A DNA stretch of 64,000 nt from an uncultured Bacteroidales bacterium (GTDB lineage: Bacteria; Bacteroidota; Bacteroidia; Bacteroidales; UBA932): assembly GCA_947168525.1 (NCBI GenBank), contig CAMVMG010000001.1:434001-498000 (forward strand), given 5' to 3'. A program made the translations under genes and the position numbers. Below the pieces are notes generated by a model. It did no database searches. It saw only the letters and a list, made by a program, of their open reading frames with translations, and was not told the DNA's origin. Shown here piece after piece: positions 1-8,094 of the stretch. Within the stretch, counting starts at the first letter, position 1, and the number at the start of each line of letters is the position of its first letter.

Positions 1-246
1 CCCGGCAAGGCTGTAAACGCAGGCGGCGTGGCCACTTCCGGCCTGGAGATGACCCAGAACGCAGAGCACATCAGCTGGGACGCCAAGGAGGTGGACGAAA
101 AACTCCACTTCATCATGAAGAGCATCCACGAGCAGTGTGTCAAGTACGGCACCCAGCCGGACGGCAGCGTGGACTATGTGAAGGGCGCCAATATCGCCGG
201 ATTCATGAAGGTGGCCACCGCCATGCTCGAGCAGGGCACCATCTAG
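1..246 (+). CDS. gdhA: NADP-type glutamate dehydrogenase, C-terminal end (partial)
   Basis: Only the last 81 residues are in the window; the reading frame is open from base 1. The segment starting PGKAVNAGGVATSG, followed by the helical stretch with IHEQC and the ending NIAGFMKVATAMLEQG, is the conserved C-terminus of hexameric glutamate dehydrogenases. The enzyme interconverts glutamate with 2-oxoglutarate and ammonia in the cytoplasm and is the usual ammonium-assimilation enzyme of Bacteroidales. The gene is closed by a strong intrinsic terminator 25 bases downstream, so it is transcriptionally separate from the next operon. The start codon, the catalytic domain and the NAD versus NADP choice cannot be seen here; NADP is assumed from the type usual in these bacteria. 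Confidence 0.9.
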   Translation, partial: PGKAVNAGGVATSGLEMTQNAEHISWDAKEVDEKLHFIMKSIHEQCVKYGTQPDGSVDYVKGANIAGFMKVATAMLEQGTI

Positions 247-270
247 GAATCTATTTATCTTATCAGTAGT

Positions 271-311
271 GAAATCTCCCGGGAAAATCCTTCCGGGAGA
301 TTTCTTTTTTT
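271..311 (+). terminator. Intrinsic terminator after gdhA
   Basis: A GC-containing stem with arms GAAATCTCCCGG and CCGGGAGATTTC around a short loop is followed directly by a run of T. It ends the glutamate dehydrogenase transcript just before the promoter of the next operon. Confidence 0.85.
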
Positions 312-313
312 CG

Positions 314-321
314 TATCTTTG
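314..321 (+). promoter_or_regulatory. Bacteroidota-type -7 box for the M49-like/DASS/porin operon
   Basis: TATCTTTG matches the Bacteroidota TAnnTTTG -7 element and lies 29 bases before the ATG at 351. The T-rich stretch of the preceding terminator occupies the -33 region, so a distinct TTTG box is not clear. Confidence 0.65.
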
Positions 322-350
322 CAAACTTTAAATGAATCAATTGAGATAGA

Positions 351-1949
351 ATGAAAAAACTTGTAATCGCACTGGGTCTCCTGGTCTTTCTGGCCAGCTC
401 CTGCGAGGAGCACCGGACCAAATCGGCCCGGCTTATGGAGAACTATGCACTGGTGACCATTCCCGCTCCGGACCTTTCGGGAATTACCGATAATGGCAAG
501 GAGGTCCTGAACCTTTACCGTTTTGCCGCCGATGAGGCCGACAAGATTTACTGGGAGCAGAATTTCGGCGACAAGGCCGCAATGGAAGCCTTGGAAGATA
601 CGGACCAGAGAGAATATGCCCTGATCAACTACGGCCCCTGGGACCGCATCGATGGCAAGCCCTTCGTGGCCGGCTATGAAGCCAAACCCGCCGGTGCCTG
701 CTTCTATCCGAAAGACATGACCGCCCAGGAGTTCGACTCCTTCCAGGACCCGGACAAGCGCAGCCCGTTCACCCTGGTGACCCGGGATGCGGACGGTTCG
801 CTCAAAACGGTGTGGTATCATGATGCCTATGCCGGCCATATCGAAAAAATCGCAGATTATCTCCAGGCCGCTGCCGACATCACCATCAAGCCCAGCGTCC
901 GGGATTACCTGCTCAAGAAGATCGACGGCCTTCGGACCGACAATTATTACGAGAGTGACAAGGCCTGGTTGGAAATGACCGACAGCAAGATGGACCTGGT
1001 GATCGGCCCCAATGAGACCGTGGACGATGCCCTGTATGGCATCAAGGCTTCTTATGGCGCCTACGTGCTGTTGAAAAACCTGGACCGTACCGCAGAGCTG
1101 GCCAAGCTCACGGCCCGTCTGCCGGAGATCCAGCAGCTGCTGCCCGGCGACCCGGCCTACCATGCCTTCGTTCCCGGCACCGAGTCTGATATCTTTTCCT
1201 GCGACGTGATCTACTACGGCGGCTACACCAACGCCGGCTTCAAGGTCATCGCCATCAACTTCCCCTACGACACCAAGGTCCAGGAAGAACTGGGCACCCG
1301 CACCATCCTTTTTGACAACATCATCCGCGAGAAATTCAATCGTACGGTATTCCCCGTAGGCATGCAGCTTCTGGAAGGGGAGCATCAGGCCCACCTGGAT
1401 GCATCGGCCTTCTACTGGGAGATTGTCTTCCGTGAGGTGGCCAAGGGACTGGGCGTAAAGGAAACCGTGAACGGAAAAGGCACGGTGACCGAGGCTCTGG
1501 GCAACGAGGCCCTGCTTTGGGAAAAGGCCAAGTCCAACGTGCTGGGCACCTGGCTCTGCGCCAGGGAGGTGGAGGCCCACCGGATCTCCGCCCTCATCCA
1601 GAAAGAAGACGTCCTGGCCACCTTCGTGGCCAATATCCTCCGTTCCTGCCGTTTCGGCGGCGTGGATCCCACGGGCCAGGCCAGCCTGATGGTATATAAC
1701 TATCTGGTGGAGCAGGGCGCCCTTTCGCGCCATGAGTCCGGCCGGTATACGATCCACTACGCCAAGACCTGGGATGCCCTGGAGTCGCTCGGCGCCCTCA
1801 TTCTCAAGACCCAGGCCACCGGCGACATCGACACGGCCCGCTCCTTCGCAGCCAAATATGCCGTGAACTGTCCCGCCCTGGAGGCCGACAAGGTTACCCT
1901 GGAGCTGGAGAAAATCCCGGTGGATATCCGTTTCGCTTATGAAAGATAA
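351..1949 (+). CDS. M49-like (DPP III-related) lipoprotein with lost zinc site
   Basis: A 532-residue predicted lipoprotein: a short hydrophobic signal ends in ASSC (Cys18) followed by Glu-Glu, the usual export context for surface lipoproteins in this phylum. The body has the conserved blocks of the bacterial peptidase M49/zinc-hydrolase family (NAGFKVIAINFPYD, the GEHQAH region, NGKGTV, the C-terminal IPVDIRF). The family's zinc motif, remembered as HEVAHG, reads REVAKG here (Arg361, Glu362, Lys365). The distal EEGKAD-like motif reads EKAKSN (391-396), so the expected third ligand is Lys392. All three metal ligands are therefore replaced and peptidase activity is unlikely; binding or scaffolding is more probable. 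It is the first gene of an operon with a DASS transporter (12 bases apart) and an OprP-like porin, which suggests a role in nutrient capture. Confidence 0.8.
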   Translation: MKKLVIALGLLVFLASSCEEHRTKSARLMENYALVTIPAPDLSGITDNGKEVLNLYRFAADEADKIYWEQNFGDKAAMEALEDTDQREYALINYGPWDRIDGKPFVAGYEAKPAGACFYPKDMTAQEFDSFQDPDKRSPFTLVTRDADGSLKTVWYHDAYAGHIEKIADYLQAAADITIKPSVRDYLLKKIDGLRTDNYYESDKAWLEMTDSKMDLVIGPNETVDDALYGIKASYGAYVLLKNLDRTAELAKLTARLPEIQQLLPGDPAYHAFVPGTESDIFSCDVIYYGGYTNAGFKVIAINFPYDTKVQEELGTRTILFDNIIREKFNRTVFPVGMQLLEGEHQAHLDASAFYWEIVFREVAKGLGVKETVNGKGTVTEALGNEALLWEKAKSNVLGTWLCAREVEAHRISALIQKEDVLATFVANILRSCRFGGVDPTGQASLMVYNYLVEQGALSRHESGRYTIHYAKTWDALESLGALILKTQATGDIDTARSFAAKYAVNCPALEADKVTLELEKIPVDIRFAYER

Positions 1950-1961
1950 AAATACGTTATA

Positions 1962-3407
1962 ATGGCAAAGAAATTCAATCTCAAGTACTGGGTGTTCCTG
2001 CCCCTTGTGCTCATCATCACCATTGTCCTGTGGGCCATGCCCGTGAGTGCTTTCGGTATAGAAGGCCTGACCGTAGTGCAGCAGCGCGTCATCGCGCTCT
2101 TCGTTTTCGCCGCCCTGATGTGGATCTTCGAAATCATTCCCAACTGGTCCACCTCCCTGCTGGTTATCGTGATTTCCCTCCTGACGGTATCCAACAAGGG
2201 TATCGGCCTGTTCTGCGACCCGCAGTACGGCACGCTGGTCCCTTACGCCCGGATCATGTCCTCCATGGCAGACCCTGTGGTGATGCTGTTCCTGGGCGGT
2301 TTCGTATTGGCCATCATGGCGGAGCGCTACGGCCTGGACGTCACCCTGGCACGTGCCCTGCTGAAACTCTTCGGCACCAAACCCGAGATTGTGCTGCTGG
2401 GCTTCCTGCTCATGATCTCCGTGTTCTCCATGTTCATGTCCAATACCGCCACTGCGGCCATGATGCTGGCCCTGCTCACCCCGGTGCTTTCCAAGCTCCC
2501 GGCCGACGACAAAGGCAAGGTGGGGCTGGCCCTGTCCATCCCCGTGGCCGCCAACCTGGGCGGTATCGGAACCCCCATCGGCACGCCTCCTAACGCCACG
2601 GCAAAGGGCGCCTTGGAGCAGGCCGGTATCGATGTCTCTTTCGGTGAGTGGTGCGTGCACATGATTCCCTACGTGATCATCATGATCCTGATCGCCTGGG
2701 TGCTTCTGCGGGTGATGTTCCCGTTCAAAACCAAGAAGCTGGTCCTGGAAATCCCCGAGAGCAAGCAGAAGAAAGACTGGAAACTGTATGTGGTATGGAT
2801 CACTTTCGTGGGCACCATCCTTCTTTGGGCCACCGAGCAGATTACCCATATCAATTCCAACATCGTTGCCCTGATCCCGCTGGGCGTGTTCACCGCTACG
2901 GGGCTGTTCGGCAAGGAAGAGATCAAGGAAATCAACTGGAACGTGCTGTGGCTGGTAGCCGGTGGTTTCTGCCTGGGCTATTGCCTGCAAGATACCGGTC
3001 TGGCCAAGGTACTCATCAGCGCCATCCCGTTCGGCAGCATGTCCGTGGTGCTGGTCCTGATCGTGGCCGGCCTGGTGTGCTACCTGCTCAGTAACTTCAT
3101 CTCCAACTCTGCGACGGCTGCCCTGCTGATCCCCATCCTGATCGTGGTGGCCAACGGCATGGCAGACCCTGCAGCCGCCAACAACGCGGAATTCCTGGCC
3201 ATGGGCGGCACTTCCGCCATGATCATCTTCGTGGCCGTGTGCGCCTCCATCGCCATGCTGTTCCCCATCTCCACCCCTCCGAACGCCATTGCATCGGCTA
3301 CCGGCATGGTGGAGACCAAGGATATGACCAGAATCGGCCTCATCATTGGCGCCATCGGCTTTGTCCTGGGTTACTTCTGGCTCACCAAACTGTTCCCGTT
3401 TGCTTAA
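1962..3407 (+). CDS. DASS (SLC13) family sodium-coupled di/tricarboxylate transporter
   Basis: A 481-residue, strongly hydrophobic inner-membrane protein of normal DASS length. Two SNT-type signature loops are visible, SNTATAA near residues 160-166 and SNSATAA near 381-387, each followed by a hydrophobic helix. These hairpins bind sodium and the substrate carboxylate in VcINDY and relatives. The likely substrates are succinate, fumarate, malate or aspartate-like acids; the sequence does not decide which. The gene lies 12 bases after the M49-like lipoprotein and 8 bases before the porin, so outer-membrane entry and inner-membrane uptake appear to be co-expressed. Confidence 0.88.
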   Translation: MAKKFNLKYWVFLPLVLIITIVLWAMPVSAFGIEGLTVVQQRVIALFVFAALMWIFEIIPNWSTSLLVIVISLLTVSNKGIGLFCDPQYGTLVPYARIMSSMADPVVMLFLGGFVLAIMAERYGLDVTLARALLKLFGTKPEIVLLGFLLMISVFSMFMSNTATAAMMLALLTPVLSKLPADDKGKVGLALSIPVAANLGGIGTPIGTPPNATAKGALEQAGIDVSFGEWCVHMIPYVIIMILIAWVLLRVMFPFKTKKLVLEIPESKQKKDWKLYVVWITFVGTILLWATEQITHINSNIVALIPLGVFTATGLFGKEEIKEINWNVLWLVAGGFCLGYCLQDTGLAKVLISAIPFGSMSVVLVLIVAGLVCYLLSNFISNSATAALLIPILIVVANGMADPAAANNAEFLAMGGTSAMIIFVAVCASIAMLFPISTPPNAIASATGMVETKDMTRIGLIIGAIGFVLGYFWLTKLFPFA

Positions 3408-3415
3408 CTTAAATC

Positions 3416-4480
3416 ATGAAAAAAACTTTATTCATCACATTGGCAGCACTTCTGGTCGCAGGCTGTTTCTACGCCTCCGCCCAGGAAAGCCAAAAGCCGC
3501 ATTACGGCTATAAGATCAGCGATTTTGTGAGCGTGCCCAAAGTGGGCGGCTACATTATCGGCGGCTACAAATACTCGGATCAGGAGGGCGCCCACGGCGG
3601 CCCCGGATTCAACTGCCGGCTCATCCGTCTGTATGTAGACGGCAGCATTTTCAACGACTTCAAGTACCGCATCCAGTTCCAGGCCAACGGAACCAGCCCG
3701 CACATCAAAGATTTCTATGTGGAGTGGGCAAAGTACAAGGAGTTCTCCGTAAAGCTGGGCCAGTTCAAGCGCGCTTTTACCTTTGAGAACCCGATGAACC
3801 CCTGGGATGTGGGCGTTGGAGACTTCTCCTTCCTGGTCCAGAAGTTCGCCGGCATGGGTGACCGCCTGGGTGAGGCCAATATGGGCGGCCGTGACCAGGG
3901 TATCCAGATCCAGGGCGACCTTTTCCCGATGCGGAACGACAAATATCGGCTGCTCCACTATCAGCTGGGCGTGTATAACGGTCAGGGCATCAATCTTACC
4001 GATGCCAATAAAGCAAAGGATATCATCGGTACCATCCAGATCCAGCCTGTCAAAGGCCTCTATATCGGCGCTTTTGGCTGGAAGGGCAGTTGGGTGAAGC
4101 CTGCTACCGCCACCTCTTCCGCCGTGGAACTGAAGCGTGAGCGGATTAGCGCCGGCCTGAAGTACGACATCAACAACTGGACGCTCCGGGCCGAATATGC
4201 TACTACCATCGCTGGTGAAAAAGAGCAGACCGGTGCCGCCGATGCGCTGTATGTCACCGTGGGCATCCCTGTAGTGGATTGGCTTAAGGTTTACTTCAAG
4301 TGGGACGAATTCCGTGCCAACAGAACGGCCGAAAGCGCCCATGACATGCTTTCCGCCTGTGTGAACTTCCGTCTTCACAAGAACCTGAACTTCCAGCTGG
4401 AGTACCGTTATCACAACAATAAGCTGCTGGGCATGCCGCAGTTCAACGACCTCTGGTTCATGGCCTACATGCGCTTCTAG
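3416..4480 (+). CDS. OprP/OprO-like outer-membrane porin
   Basis: A 354-residue protein with a signal peptide (MKKTLFITLAALL, cleavage near ASAQ) and alternating beta-strand character through to a terminal aromatic residue (MAYMRF), as expected of an outer-membrane barrel. The blocks RLIRLYVDGSIFNDFKYRIQ, VEWAKYKEFSVKLGQFKRAF and GGRDQGIQIQGDLF are typical of the phosphate-selective porin O/P family, which in Bacteroidota covers many anion channels. It is last in the operon with a DASS carboxylate transporter, so I infer that it carries organic acids rather than phosphate. A bidirectional terminator follows. Confidence 0.85.
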   Translation: MKKTLFITLAALLVAGCFYASAQESQKPHYGYKISDFVSVPKVGGYIIGGYKYSDQEGAHGGPGFNCRLIRLYVDGSIFNDFKYRIQFQANGTSPHIKDFYVEWAKYKEFSVKLGQFKRAFTFENPMNPWDVGVGDFSFLVQKFAGMGDRLGEANMGGRDQGIQIQGDLFPMRNDKYRLLHYQLGVYNGQGINLTDANKAKDIIGTIQIQPVKGLYIGAFGWKGSWVKPATATSSAVELKRERISAGLKYDINNWTLRAEYATTIAGEKEQTGAADALYVTVGIPVVDWLKVYFKWDEFRANRTAESAHDMLSACVNFRLHKNLNFQLEYRYHNNKLLGMPQFNDLWFMAYMRF

Positions 4481-4511
4481 TTCATCGGCCGGAAACCGGC
4501 GAGAAAGAATA

Positions 4512-4563
4512 AAAGAGGACGGCCCAAAAGTCTGGCAGACTTCGCGAGGCCGTCCTCTTTTTA
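4512..4563. terminator. Bidirectional terminator between convergent genes
   Basis: Arms AAAGAGGACGGCC and GGCCGTCCTCTTT form a perfect 13-bp stem around a 23-base loop. A-rich sequence on the left and T-rich sequence on the right let it serve both the porin (plus) and the M23 gene (minus). Confidence 0.85.
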
Positions 4564-4579
4564 GTGTCCGGTGCGGGAA

Positions 4580-5623
4580 TTACCGAACCCGGAGGCGTTT
4601 GCCCACCCGGAGGATGGTGGTTTCCTTGATGCCGTTGAGCTGGCAGAGTTTCTTCACCGTGGTGTGGTATTTCCGGGCGATAGCGCCCAGCGTATCTCCG
4701 GAGCGGATGGTGTGGTACTTGGCGGCGGCAGCCTCTGCGGCGGCGCGGGCAGCGGCGTCTTTCTTGGCCTGTTCTTCCGCGGCGATGCGGTCTTCTTCGT
4801 CGGTGCGGAAAATCTCGTCCTCGTCATCTACGTTCTGCACATAGCGCTGGTTTGGATTGAAGTACCAGCTACGGATTTTGAGCAGACGGTGGCGAAGGGT
4901 GCCGGTCTCGAAGTCGATGAGCCAGGCAGGGTCGAAGGCGGCCCCGCGGTAGCGGGTTTCAAAATGCAGGTGCGGACCGGTGGACCGTCCGGTGGAACCG
5001 CCCAGGCCGATAATGTCTCCGGCGCTGACCCAGTCTCCGGATTCCACTTTCCGCTCCGACAAATGGCCGTAGAAGGTTTCCAGGCCGTTGGCATGGCGGA
5101 TTACCACCAGGTTCCCGTATCCGCCCACATAGTCCGAAATGCGCACTTTGCCGTCGAAGGTGGCGGGAACTGGCGTTCCCTTGGGATAGGGGAGGTCGAT
5201 GCCCTGGTGCCTGCGGCCATGCCGGTAGCCGAACAGCGAGCGCGGCTTGGTCTGGTTGGGGCAGCAGTAGGCCCCCAGGCTGTCTACGATCCAAAGGGAA
5301 AACTGGTCCGGAATGGGGTCAGGGTCGTTCCGGTAGGGGTTCACGTTCCGGGTGTCCCAGAACTCCGTGAACACGCTGTCGGCCGCCATCTGGGACAGGT
5401 CGCGCACAAAGCGGTAGGTGCCGTTGTCGTACAGCACCACCTTGACACCGGGATTCCCGGTGTCGAGGGTGTCAGCATAGGGGGTGCTGATGGTATTGGT
5501 GGGCGCTACTTGCTGCCGGCCAAAAGCATGGCGAAGGGAATCTGCTTCGCGGTCTGCCTCCTGGGCCTGCAGGCACAGCGCGGTGGACAGTGCCAGTATG
5601 AAGGGAAGAAAGAGTTTATTCAT
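4580..5623 (-). CDS. Secreted M23 peptidoglycan endopeptidase with C-terminal LysM
   Basis: A 347-residue exported protein (signal MNKLFLPFILALSTALCLQA). The central LytM/M23 domain keeps its zinc and catalytic residues: His139 and Asp143 in RRHQGID, the YGHLS histidine, and HLHFE with His218 and His220. A short Ala/Lys/Glu-rich linker leads to a LysM domain of about 45 residues at the C-terminus (HTIRSGDTLGAIARKY ... VGKRLRV) for glycan-strand binding. It should cut peptide cross-links in the periplasm. It starts 3 bases after the phosphohexomutase stop, so it is the last gene of the ruvX-def-mutase operon. Confidence 0.92.
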   Translation of the reverse strand: MNKLFLPFILALSTALCLQAQEADREADSLRHAFGRQQVAPTNTISTPYADTLDTGNPGVKVVLYDNGTYRFVRDLSQMAADSVFTEFWDTRNVNPYRNDPDPIPDQFSLWIVDSLGAYCCPNQTKPRSLFGYRHGRRHQGIDLPYPKGTPVPATFDGKVRISDYVGGYGNLVVIRHANGLETFYGHLSERKVESGDWVSAGDIIGLGGSTGRSTGPHLHFETRYRGAAFDPAWLIDFETGTLRHRLLKIRSWYFNPNQRYVQNVDDEDEIFRTDEEDRIAAEEQAKKDAAARAAAEAAAAKYHTIRSGDTLGAIARKYHTTVKKLCQLNGIKETTILRVGKRLRVR

Positions 5624-5626
5624 GCA

Positions 5627-6991
5627 TTACCGTTTGCCGCCGAACTGCTTGACGATGATTTCGTCGGCCTCGGCGATTTTTGCTTTCAAGAGCTCCTGGG
5701 ACGTAGCCTCGCAGATGAAGCGCAGGTAGGGCTCCGTGTTGGAAGGTCGGATATTGAACCACCAGTCGGGGAATTCTACGCGGTAGCCGTCGAAATCCAT
5801 GAAGGCCGTGGCGGCTTCCTTGCCCATGAAATAGTCTTTGACGGCATCCATGGCGCCTTTCTTGTCTTCTACCCGGTAGTTGATCTCTCCGGAGTTCTGA
5901 TAGCGGACAATCTCCGCGATGGCCCGGCTGAGCGTCTTGCCCTCTTTCTTGAGGTCTGCCACAATGTTGAGGAGGATGATGGAGGCCAGCAGGCCACTGT
6001 CGCTGTAGAAGAAGTCCCGGAAATAATAGTGGCCGGCGAGTTCGCCGCCCCAGACACCGTCTATCTCGCGGAGCTTTTTGGCGGCGAAGGCGCGTCCTAC
6101 TTTCCAGGTGCGCATTTCGCAGCCCATGGGAGCCAGATACTCGCCCACGGCCTTGGAGGAGCGAATGTCCTGGAGCACCAGGCCCTTGAGGCCGCGTTCA
6201 CCGACAAAGTAGCGTCCCATCAGGGCAATCATCAGGTCCGGGGAGATGAAGGTACCTTTCTCGTCCACGAACATCACGCGGTCAGCGTCGCCGTCGTAGA
6301 TGACGCCGGCATCGGCCCCCACCTCACGGACTTTCTCTTCCAGCGGGATGCAGTTTTTCTCGATGAGGGGATTGGGCTCGTGGTTGGGGAAGCGGCCGTC
6401 CAGGGTGTCGAACAGGTAGTGGAAGTTGCTTCCTGTGCCGAAGATTTCCTTGGCGAAGAGGTTGGCCATGCCGTTGGACAGGTCCATGGCTACTGTGAGG
6501 CAGCTGTAATCCTTGACAAACTTGCGCATGAAGGCAAGGTAGTCGGACATAATCTCTTTTTGGAATACCCGGCCGCGTTTTTCCGCCATCGGCGTGGGTT
6601 TTCCCTCGTCGATCCAGGCCTTGATCTGCCCCAGTCCGGCGTCGAAGCCTACGGCCTGGGCGTCCGTGGTGGATACCTTCATGCCGTTGTATTCGGCCGG
6701 ATTGTGGGAAGCGGTGATTTGCACGGAGGCGTCAAACCCGTAATTGGCCGTGCCGAAATACACCATCGGGGTGGAGCTGAGGCCGATATCGTACACATCT
6801 GCTCCGGCGTCGTTGATACCTTTGACCACGGCGTCATGGATTTCGTCGGAAGAAGTGCGGCAGTCCCGGCCCACCAGCACTTTGCCGGCCTTGAGCAGCT
6901 GCGGAATGAAATATCCTACTTTATAAGCGATGTCCAGGTTCCAGTCTTTGCCCCAGATTCCGCGGATGTCGTATGCGTGAAATGCTCCCAT
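5627..6991 (-). CDS. manB: Phosphomannomutase/phosphoglucomutase
   Basis: A 454-residue cytoplasmic alpha-D-phosphohexomutase of normal length. The four active-site loops are intact: the phosphoserine loop TASHNP (Ser95), the metal loop DGDADR (233-238), the sugar-binding GELAGHYYFRD loop, and the phosphate-binding RPSNTEPYLR loop near the C-terminus. It interconverts hexose 6-phosphate and 1-phosphate, supplying glucose-1-P or mannose-1-P for surface glycans. Preference between mannose and glucose cannot be read from the motifs. It follows def by 40 bases that contain a TACATTTG box, so it may have its own promoter as well as read-through from ruvX-def. Confidence 0.92.
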   Translation of the reverse strand: MGAFHAYDIRGIWGKDWNLDIAYKVGYFIPQLLKAGKVLVGRDCRTSSDEIHDAVVKGINDAGADVYDIGLSSTPMVYFGTANYGFDASVQITASHNPAEYNGMKVSTTDAQAVGFDAGLGQIKAWIDEGKPTPMAEKRGRVFQKEIMSDYLAFMRKFVKDYSCLTVAMDLSNGMANLFAKEIFGTGSNFHYLFDTLDGRFPNHEPNPLIEKNCIPLEEKVREVGADAGVIYDGDADRVMFVDEKGTFISPDLMIALMGRYFVGERGLKGLVLQDIRSSKAVGEYLAPMGCEMRTWKVGRAFAAKKLREIDGVWGGELAGHYYFRDFFYSDSGLLASIILLNIVADLKKEGKTLSRAIAEIVRYQNSGEINYRVEDKKGAMDAVKDYFMGKEAATAFMDFDGYRVEFPDWWFNIRPSNTEPYLRFICEATSQELLKAKIAEADEIIVKQFGGKR

Positions 6992-7017
6992 GGTTATAGA
7001 TTTTTAGTGTTGAAATA

Positions 7018-7025
7018 CAAATGTA
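7018..7025 (-). promoter_or_regulatory. -7 box TACATTTG upstream of the phosphohexomutase
   Basis: On the minus strand TACATTTG fits TAnnTTTG and lies 26 bases before the mutase ATG, between def and the mutase. It would give the mutase/M23 pair an internal promoter. Confidence 0.5.
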
Positions 7026-7031
7026 TGAAAA

Positions 7032-7586
7032 TTATTTCAGTTTGGCGTTGTAGTGCGGGTGTACTTTGCCTTTGGTGATGTTCTGGAGTTTGGATGCGAG
7101 CATCTTGCGGCGGATGGGGGCGGCATGGTCCGTGAACAGGTCTCCTTCCAGGTGGGAGAGCTCGTGCTGGATCATGCGGCTGGCGAAGTTGTCGAAGGTT
7201 TCGGTCACTTTTTCCAAGTCTTCGTTGTAATACTCCACCGTGATTTTCTTGGGCCGGAGGATGTCACAGTAGATGCCGGGAATGCTCAGGCAGCCTTCCG
7301 AGTAGGTGACCTGCTCGGCGCTTTCTTCCGTGATTACGGGGTTGATCAGCGTGCGGCGGAAGCCCTTGAGATAGTCGTACATGTCGGAGACCACGTCTCC
7401 GTCCACGATCACAACGCGGACGCTTTCCCCGATTTGGGGGGCCGCCAGGCCACAGCCATCGGCTTTTTCCAGGGTGTCTTTCAGGTCCTGCACCAGGGAG
7501 AGCAGGGCGGTTTTGTCGGAAAGGTCTGCATCGGCCGCTTTTTTCCGGAGCACTTCCGCTCCGTAAAGGTAAATGGGTCTTATCAT
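7032..7586 (-). CDS. def: Peptide deformylase
   Basis: A 184-residue protein with the three deformylase motifs in order: GCGLAAPQIG, EGCLSIPG with metal ligand Cys99, and QHELSH with His141, catalytic Glu142 and His145. It removes the N-formyl group from nascent proteins at the ribosome exit, using Fe2+ or Zn2+. Its start overlaps the ruvX stop by 4 bases (ATGA-type), so the two are translationally coupled. Length and motifs are normal for type I/II bacterial enzymes. Confidence 0.97.
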   Translation of the reverse strand: MIRPIYLYGAEVLRKKAADADLSDKTALLSLVQDLKDTLEKADGCGLAAPQIGESVRVVIVDGDVVSDMYDYLKGFRRTLINPVITEESAEQVTYSEGCLSIPGIYCDILRPKKITVEYYNEDLEKVTETFDNFASRMIQHELSHLEGDLFTDHAAPIRRKMLASKLQNITKGKVHPHYNAKLK

Positions 7587-8071
7587 TTTCTTTTTCTTTT
7601 TGTCTTGTTCCTGGACAGGCTTTCCGGGACGTTGGAAGGGTCAATGAGGGAGCCGCCGCCGTTTTCCCGGTCCAGGTAGCCCTGCAGGATGATGGCGGCG
7701 CTGATGCGGTCTACTGAGGCTTTGTCCCTGCGGTCCTTGGCTTTCATGCCCCCGTCAATCATGGCCTGGTGGGCCAGCACGGAGGTGAAGCGTTCATCTT
7801 CCAGGTTTACCGGAATCTCGGGGAACGCGGCTTTGAGCTGCTTCAGGAAGGCATCTACGTCGGCCTGGGCCTCGGAGGGCCTGCCGTCCAGATTCACCGG
7901 ATAACCCACTACAAATCGAATGATTCTCTCCTTTTCGGTGTAATTTTTGAGATAATCTATTAACTTTGTAGAATCGACCGTATCCAGCGCGGAGGCAAAG
8001 ATGCCCAGGGGGTCACTGACAGCCAGGCCGGTGCGCCTGCGTCCGTAATCTATTCCCATCAGTCTGTCCAT
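7583..8071 (-). CDS. ruvX: Putative pre-16S rRNA nuclease / Holliday-junction resolvase-like YqgF
   Basis: A 162-residue RNase H-fold protein. The first acidic residue lies in MGIDYGRRRTGLAVSD, the middle acidic motif in EDERFTS, and the C-terminal Asp in KASVDRISAAIIL. YqgF proteins trim the 5' end of 16S rRNA and resemble RuvC resolvases. The ATG at 8071 is preceded by a TAACTTTG box whose expected transcription start falls within about two bases of the ATG, so a leaderless message is possible; an internal ATG at 8059 (MGIDYG) is the alternative start. First gene of the ruvX-def(-mutase-M23) operon. Confidence 0.93.
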   Translation of the reverse strand: MDRLMGIDYGRRRTGLAVSDPLGIFASALDTVDSTKLIDYLKNYTEKERIIRFVVGYPVNLDGRPSEAQADVDAFLKQLKAAFPEIPVNLEDERFTSVLAHQAMIDGGMKAKDRRDKASVDRISAAIILQGYLDRENGGGSLIDPSNVPESLSRNKTKRKRK

Positions 8072-8078
8072 ACGGTCG

Positions 8079-8086
8079 CAAAGTTA
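8079..8086 (-). promoter_or_regulatory. -7 box TAACTTTG for ruvX-def
   Basis: The minus-strand TAnnTTTG element lies in the 23-base gap between the divergent ruvX and M23 genes. Only 7 bases separate its last G from the ruvX ATG, which predicts an almost leaderless transcript. Confidence 0.6.
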
Positions 8087-8094
8087 CGAATTTT

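Noticed and set aside
255..2990. 911-codon minus frame opposite the M49-like and DASS genes
   Set aside because: GC-rich third positions keep the antisense frame open; it is His/Gly/Gln-rich with no recognisable domain and spans two convincing genes.
4571..7078. 835-codon plus frame opposite the M23 and mutase genes
   Set aside because: Antisense artefact; both minus-strand genes have intact catalytic motifs.
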